This document shows, in pieces, positions 58,289-64,000 of a stretch of DNA of 64,000 nt. Origin of the DNA: Toxorhynchites rutilus septentrionalis. Its lineage: Eukaryota; Arthropoda; Insecta; Diptera; Culicidae. Each line of letters begins with the position of its first letter. The stretch's first letter is position 1. A program made the translations under genes and the position numbers. The notes under the pieces are model-generated. The model made no database searches. It saw only the letters and a list, made by a program, of their open reading frames with translations, and was not told the origin of the DNA. Location of the stretch: contig NC_073745.1 of assembly GCF_029784135.1 (NCBI RefSeq), positions 115,305,216-115,369,215 of the forward strand. The letters are read 5' to 3'.

Positions 58289-58877
58289 ACAAAAATCTTC
58301 AATCTAAAGAGTTTATTGTTTTGTTATCACTCGATATCCCCATCTTGTTCGGCTAAACCTTTCTGTTTAGCGATTGCGTTTGCCACTCGCCACAGCTTTC
58401 ACAGTTGGAAAATTTCTTCCCATTCAGCTTTGTGACATGTTGTACAGTAAATTACATTCAATGCGACGTGCCGAAGCGCCACTCAGTGTCGCATTGGAGG
58501 CGATTTTAACCTGTAATTGAACATTTGCGATGACAGTGGTACAGTGTCGACTTTCAATGTGGGGTCATAATTTGGATATCTATGTTTACAAAAATGTCCA
58601 ACTAAATAAGTCGCATTACATGTCCGTCCAATTAGCTAAATGTCGAACTAATTGTAAATTACTGTACTTTCAATCTGGAAACAATTTAAGAATTGGTGAA
58701 AATTGAATAATCAGGAAAGTCCCCAACTATCAATAAGCTCAGAACAACTGCCAAATTCACATACTCATCAGATCCTGGCAAACAAATTATGAAAAAATCA
58801 ATTTGTGTTTTATTATTATTTTGGATTTTGGAAAGCATTGAACTGTATTTCCTAAACTCTTTTTTGGAAGGTTTAAT

Positions 58878-58893
58878 GGCCCTGAAAAGCGCC
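58878..58893 (-). promoter_or_regulatory. Second histone-type stem-loop (one mismatch)
   Basis: Minus strand GGCGCTTTTCAGGGCC, identical to 57654-57669, about 240 bases beyond the H2A core of segment 2. Confidence 0.65.
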
Positions 58894-59130
58894 TTGTTTT
58901 ATGGAATGATTCCAATTTAGAAAACATAGTACTCGTGGTTTTGAAAAAAAAAACATTTCGAACGCCCTCGATGCCGCCTTGTTCTGGATTTGCCACCAAA
59001 GCAGATTGTATAAAGAACCAACTTTTTTCTTCTGCTACCTGCTGCCGTTTTGCGATTGCGTTTGCCACTCGCCACTCGCTGCAACTGCCTGTTGTCTTGA
59101 TGTCCACCGAACCGAATGTGTTCTGTTCCG

Positions 59131-59338
59131 AATGCGGGTTTTCTTATCGTCGCGAGCAGCTTTGCCAGCTAACTCGATCACTTCGGCGGCCGAAACTATA
59201 TAACGCCGGCTAGGTGGACTGGTGCACTGGTACTAACGCGCTCGGCCTAGCTACCCTTGCGGGGAACTCCAGATCAACACGGTTCGAGCGGGGTGTTGCC
59301 TTTCCCTTCACTTTTCCTCCTTTACCATGTCCAGACAT
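59131..59338 (-). pseudogene. Histone H2A segment 2 in element G2
   Basis: The ATG at 59338 begins MSGHGKGGKVKGKATPRSN RVDLEFP, then directly ARVAR in another frame. RKGS*AERVSTSAPVHLAGV, *FRPP and VIELAGKAARDDKKTRI follow with frame changes. Between LEFP and RKG about eight codons (VGRIHRLL) are missing. The 5' leader CAAACCAACCCAAGCAGCC is as in G1. TATA-like CTTAAAAATCC lies about 130 bases upstream and a reversed CCAAT (GATTGG) at about 59815. Confidence 0.88.
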
Positions 59339-60215
59339 GGCTGCTTGGGTTGGTTTGTTGATGTGTTGTGATGCGAACCGATGTAGTGTACGGTTTGGAT
59401 GAGAATGATCGTTACGGAAGGAAGGAAGGTATTGTATTATAGAGACTTTAAACTTTTTCAGTTCATTCGTCTCTAGCCTTGAGAAAGGCCCTTTGAAAAC
59501 TCTACTCTACTCTACTCCAGCGCTACCACCTCCACCCTCTTGCCTTGAGAAAGGCACTCGATCCCTCGCCGTCCAGCTCGTCCAGCAACGATGTTGTCCA
59601 GTCGGTGTCCACACAAAGAATGGATCGTTACGGCAGCGGAGCGGGGATTTTTAAGCTGACTGGCTGGCTGGAGAGTTACGCATGTGTGAGACTGCGACCA
59701 ATGTTTCGTTAATTTTTTTTCTTTTTCCTTTCCAATCGTGTTTCATTCTACTTCGCTGCTGCTCTGGTTGCCCGTTTTGGTCGGTACGATTTGAGGAGCA
59801 CAAAATGGACCAATCAAAAATGGGCACATAGTGCATTTGGACAATGCTTGATATTTCACAATTATTCAATTATTTATCTCAAGAAACATGAAATGTTATT
59901 CGTTATGATAGATGCGTAGATATATTTCCTATCAATTGATGTAAAAACCTTTGCGATCTATTGAGAAATGCTCGAGTTATAAGCGTTCCAAATCTTGCAT
60001 TTTTTCCTACTTGTTCAGTGCCTAGATTTCCATTTCACCCCCTATATCTTCCGGTTAGGCCGTGGACACTTTAAACCAGTGTTGCCAGTGTGGTTTATCT
60101 GCACTGGAAGAGTATAAAACCATTCACATCTGTACTTTTTCTTTCAAAAATCTGTACCGAAATCTGTACCATTCAAATGTTTGTTACAAAAAAAATCGTT
60201 TTTTTTTCCGTGAAC

Positions 60216-60335
60216 ACTTTTTGGCTGGTTCGTCACTTTACTTCCATTTCAGAAGAACGTCGGGAGTGAGAATTGAACTCGTGACCTTTGGCGTGAACGG
60301 TACGGATGGTACCACTACGCCAGATCGTTTCCGAA
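60216..60335 (-). mobile_element. tRNA-derived SINE (Feilai-like), copy 2
   Basis: Minus strand: A box TGGCGTAGTGG, B-box-like GGTCACGAGTTCAATTC, followed by GTCGGGAGTG inverted. Same order as 43478-43650. Confidence 0.65.
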
Positions 60336-60460
60336 AAAATCGGTTTTATTAACATAAAACATATAACTATATACCATAATTTAATTATCTGTTCGATGAT
60401 AGACATACTCTTGCTAAACTTAGATTGCTTACTATTAATTGTTAACAGTTTCGAGTTTCC

Positions 60461-60790
60461 CTACGAATGCTCAAAGTTCGTCGTGTCGTTGCCAAGCCGT
60501 TTTAGAGGCTTAGTTTTGTTTTTGTTGTAATCAGAAAAAGTTCGCTCGATGGTTATTGAAGAATGACACATAGAAAGAATATGAAAAATGAGGCATTGAG
60601 ACGTCGAAATGCGAGCGAAATTCAATTCTTTAAAGGCATTCGATTTTTGTACATTAATCGTGCACATTTCTGCAACAGTAATATCATCGCGAAGTAAACT
60701 CACTTTTGAGGCACGGTGTTCGTTCTCCAGGTCTTGTAGATCCCCATAGTAGTGACCCAAAAATGATTCCATTCCACTATATTGATGCAT
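60461..60790 (-). pseudogene. hAT transposase C-terminal remnant
   Basis: 109 codons open, starting MHQYSGMESFLGHY. The end SSITIERTFSDYNKNKTKPL corresponds to the hAT dimerisation motif (SSxxxERxFSxxxxIKT). The catalytic residues lie upstream in the family and are absent. Stop in place before the left end of the element. Confidence 0.6.
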
Positions 60791-60915
60791 GTTTAGGAAA
60801 ATTTCTAGGATTAAACATTATAGCAACCTTGAGGGAATCATGAAAATCGAATCTCTTTCTCATCTGCTTGACCAGCCGCAATATCTGTACATTCCCAGAT
60901 AAATCTGTACATGGC

Positions 60916-62729
60916 TGCAGTCTTCAGAAAACAAACGCAGCGCTGTGATTGAGTTTAATTTTCATCAGCGCCCGTTCAAAGAAAACTCGTATTCTCTCTT
61001 GGTGCGAAGAGCACAAAATTCATAAGAACGATAGCGCAAAATGTACCCGGCGCAGAACTCAGATACTAAACATTTCTTCTCACTTGTGTGATGCGCGTCT
61101 CATTCTATATACACACACATACACATGAAATTCTAGCGAAATTCTAGAAACAACAGCGCGCCCCCATTTGAACCGTATACGCTTGTGTGAAGAAAAATAT
61201 CTCAACAGAGAGAGCAATCCAGATTCAAGCGCGCAGTATAGAAATACGGCGTAAGCAAGGCGCAAATTTCGGCGCCGTGCTTGCGCCGTGCTTGCGCCGT
61301 GCTTGCGCCGTGCTTGCGCCGTATGTTTTTTTAAATATCTCGAGAATGGCTGCATTTAGAAGGAGATTGATAAAGAGATTTTTTATTTTAAATCACATCA
61401 GAATTCATAATTTGTGCTAACACACAAAAAAAAGGTTCGATGTTCCACAGAGTTTGTCAAAAATAGTTTTACCGTATTGGACTCATTTTTCAAATTTTCT
61501 ACATGACTTCTATTTTATACGAAAAAAAAAAATAAAAAAATACATATTTTAGATATTGCAAATTAAAGTTTTTTCTTGTAAATAAAAAAAGAGTACTATT
61601 TTTTTTCTCAGTGTTCACGTTTTAACATAACTCTTTCTGGGAAACTATTTCGGTACGACTCATAGTTTTTGATATATAAATTATCAAAGATTTCTCTTAC
61701 TAAGTCCGGTACGCCCTTTTCAAAAGTTACACTTGAGTCAAAAAATTCGCAATTGCTGTGCAAAACTCATATTTCCTCCAACCCAAATGGAATACAAACT
61801 TTCATTCGAATCAAAAATGCTCATGTTCTGTCATTTGTCAATATCATTTGGAATTGCTTTTTATCCGACACTATCGTGAAAATTCTTCTCGAAGGGAAGA
61901 GGCGATTACATACTTATTTCCCTCCACAGTTATCTATTTTATAACGCACAAAATCAACAACTCGTCGGTGTGATTCAATCATATACATACAATCTCCACA
62001 TAACGGTATGAATACCGACGAGGTAAGTTTTATTGAATATTTCTCTTCTGCTTTGCTACTGCACGTCAGTGCAAGCTCTGCACTGTGCTTACTTGGCGCA
62101 TATACTGAGGATGCATTCTAAGATGAAGAATTTTACACTTCCGTTCGGCACGATAGCAAAGGAGAAACTGAGGATGGACGTACACTACATTTTCACGGCC
62201 ATCCGGCGACATACATCAACCGTTGATCAATCTTGACTTCGATAGACTTTCAAGCATATTTATAGGTTTTTGTGATTTCACCAATATGTATAGATTTCAG
62301 TCTGTTAGCTGGAACGAGACCGTGGCGTGAATAATTATGATAATGGTTCAATTATAGAGGCTTTAAAAGTTCACAGATATTTCACCTCTGGCCTAGAAAA
62401 AGGCCAAAATGAACTACATTCTCGGCTTTGAGGAAGGGCATTTGGAAAGTCTCGCTGTCGTCTGGTTGCTTACTGGATGGCTGATGAATCGTGAATGCTG
62501 TAAAATCGCGAATAGCTTCTTTATAGTTGAAAACGGGGGGAAATTGAATAGCAATATTTTCTGTATCCTCATTGTCCGTAAAACGAAAACTATCTCTATT
62601 TCATGAAAACGTGCTCTGCCTTCAATTTTGGTATAATCACTTAAAGACTAAAAGAGTCCTATGTCATATTAATTAGATCATGATTCCTTAGGTTTTCGTT
62701 ATTGTTACACATATAAAATTGAGTATGAC
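60916..62729. other. Unassigned, with repeat I copy 2 and a minisatellite
   Basis: 61665-61830 is inverted repeat I (matches 38370-38520). 61272-61323 is a GCGCCGTGCTT minisatellite. 62335-62440 has GCCTAGAAAAAGGCC-type short hairpin sequence similar to 59470-59500. No gene. Confidence 0.45.
61272..61323 (+). repeat. Short minisatellite GCGCCGTGCTT
   Basis: Five head-to-tail copies of an 11-12 bp GC-rich unit within AT-rich surroundings. Confidence 0.9.
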
Positions 62730-62893
62730 TGGATTAGGGAATCATAATGTAAAGCATATCAAACAAAAGAGAATTGCTGATACCGTTGTGTATACAAATC
62801 ATATAAATTCGTTTGTATTCAAGACAGTCATTACCGCTATTTCACATTATTCCATCAAATCGTTTTCTGATTTGACGTAGTCCTACGTCAGAA
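62730..62893 (+). repeat. Family H repeat, copy 2 (end)
   Basis: Ends TTTGACGTAGTCCTACGTC and matches the end of 43087-43284 upstream of it. Confidence 0.55.
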
Positions 62894-64000
62894 GAAAAAT
62901 CCACGAAATCGCAAACTGTTTAGAATACCATAGTTAAACATATTGCAGGTGTCGGCAAAATGCAATCTCAACAGCTTGAAGCTACTGCTAGTTCTGAGTG
63001 CAATAGCTGGCATACGCCATATGTTGCCCGCATTCGCGCTTCCGGAAGTGCGCAAATCTCACCGGCAGGCAGCTTTTGGCTTTGAACCTTTGTTATCTCC
63101 CAAGCGACATCCAATAATTCGGACTGAATTCTTGCTGCCAGCATTCCTGGAAAAGACAAGAGCGGAAAGAGGATGAACAGATCTACAAATCCTGCCGCTG
63201 CATGGTATATATTTCACCAAGTATTCTATAAGAACGTGTATGTGTGTGCGTTTCATTCACTGTGTTCACCTTGCCAGTCGGGATTTGCAAACATTTATCT
63301 TTCGTAGAAGGATTCTGTACCACCCCCAGGGAACATGCATCGGCACACGGATGGAGAGGGTTTGCGGCAACAAATTGCAGCTTACAGTATGCATTTCGTC
63401 TCCGTTTCCATGTTTGGGCGGAAATTGATAGTTTGAGTTTGCAATAAACGCTGTCTCGAGATTCTGTTTGGGAATTTCGGTGCGCATTCATTAGCAATGT
63501 ACTGTGATTGTAATTCAATTCCACCACTTTCATGAAGAGCTAGCGGTCGCTCAGGAATTTTCAAACTTCCGTGTATGCTATGTATCGATGTTTTCGTTGC
63601 TCTTTATTGAATAATTGGTTTGAAAAAGTGCAGTCTGTTAAGTATTTTGCTGGTATGTAAAGTTTACTTGTAGATGCATGTGATGGGGCGAACAACGAGC
63701 TTCATTTTCAAGACTTTCATCTGTGTCTGCTGTCGATAGCTTCGACCGCTGTCAGTTGTTACATCCTTCTTTGTATTCCGGGTTTATTCCACGCAATAAC
63801 TCGTTCATTGAATTAGAATAACCGTAAATCTTTCCCGAATTCTATCTCATAACTTTCGAAGTTTCTCCATTTCAATAATATACCATTACTATTACAATTT
63901 CTCTCATCTGGAAGCGTCGTTTCCTCCCCCCCGTCGATTATAGATGTTTGCATACCGAACGTAAGCATCGCTGTAAAGGATTTGGTTGGAAAATATTCCA
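62894..64000. other. Unassigned, possibly single-copy
   Basis: A plus reading at 62943-63176 (77 codons) has a hydrophobic stretch (LKLLLVLSAIAGI) but also open overlapping frames; I do not support a secreted protein. The GC of 62940-63200 and 63280-63420 is higher than the background. No gene is called. Confidence 0.35.

Larger units (their letters stand above)
56696..60057 (+). mobile_element. Family G element, copy 2: histone-carrying, composite
   Basis: The left end AAAAAGACGGGTGGGTAATG, then a hairpin and GAGTGACGTAGGAC, is as in G1. The right part (59820-60057) is as in G1 up to CTTCCGGTTAG, where it is truncated. Two H2A-like segments on the minus strand (57823-58038, 59131-59338), three histone stem-loops on the minus strand and one decayed on the plus strand lie inside. 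The order suggests two joined units. Confidence 0.7.
60073..60915 (-). mobile_element. hAT element with transposase remnant and nested SINE
   Basis: CCAGTGTTGCCAGTGTGG at 60075 and repeated TCTGTAC motifs are shared with the MITEs 20330-20805 and 50709-51060. The right end (TTCCCAGATAAATCTGTACATG) matches their other end. It encodes a hAT dimerisation region on the minus strand and holds a SINE at 60216-60335. These shared ends make it the nearest visible relative of the MITEs' source. Confidence 0.65.

Noticed and set aside
62943..63176. Small secreted protein with hydrophobic N-terminus
   Set aside because: The hydrophobic segment is short and starts several residues after Met; the opposite strand is open too; no homologue recognised.

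Overview
This window reads as nuclear DNA of a culicine mosquito, most likely Aedes or a close relative. The evidence is a DD37E transposase of the ITmD37E type (described from Aedes/Ochlerotatus and other mosquitoes), Feilai-like tRNA-derived SINEs, mosquito-type LINE relics, AT-rich intergenic sequence, and long stretches made of many small decayed transposons. I could recognise no intact host gene, no rRNA gene and no functional tRNA gene. Almost everything identifiable is mobile DNA, mostly broken and often nested.

Layout. 1-2.75 kb: a DD37E element inserted in the reverse transcriptase of a Ty3/gypsy relic with its 3' LTR. 3.7-5.7 kb: a repeat (family F), a LINE fragment and a truncated mariner. 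8.7-20.1 kb: repeat families C, A/B, K and D, several carrying internal tandem arrays. 20.3-25.4 kb: hAT-derived MITE, family E, and a D element inserted in a C element, with a second E inserted in that D. 28.4-30.9 kb: a complete but frameshifted mariner and a roughly 960-bp inverted-repeat element. 32.2-35.8 kb: two very long, nearly pure hexanucleotide arrays, (TTTCCG)n and (TTACTA)n, on either side of a complete mauritiana-like mariner, the second array ending in a truncated second DD37E copy. 38.9-43.3 kb: F, a LINE ORF1 piece, and a histone-carrying element G1. 43.5-46.4 kb: SINE and MITEs, including one with a perfect 8-bp target duplication. 46.9-51.3 kb: a jockey-type LINE relic interrupted by a Tc1 element, a 784-bp insertion and a hAT-type MITE. 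52.5-55 kb: family K with a TTAA-flanked MITE inside, and another TIR element. 56.4-60.9 kb: mariner fragment, histone-carrying element G2, and a hAT element containing a SINE. The rest is unassigned sequence.

Two observations stand out. First, elements G1 and G2 carry recognisable histone H2A sequence (N-terminus, 5' leader and alpha-helical core) together with histone-type 3' stem-loops (GGYYCUUUUCAGRRCC), which suggests a mobile element that has captured and spread histone-gene parts. Second, families A/B, D, F, G and probably H, whose interiors differ, share one terminal design: a dyad near TGACGTAG-GA-CTACGTCA at the termini, one end additionally carrying a short hairpin (GGTTATATC...GATATAACC type), and insertion next to oligo-T/oligo-A. 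This looks like one superfamily of non-autonomous elements with mosaic cargo. Whether it is already catalogued cannot be decided from the sequence alone.
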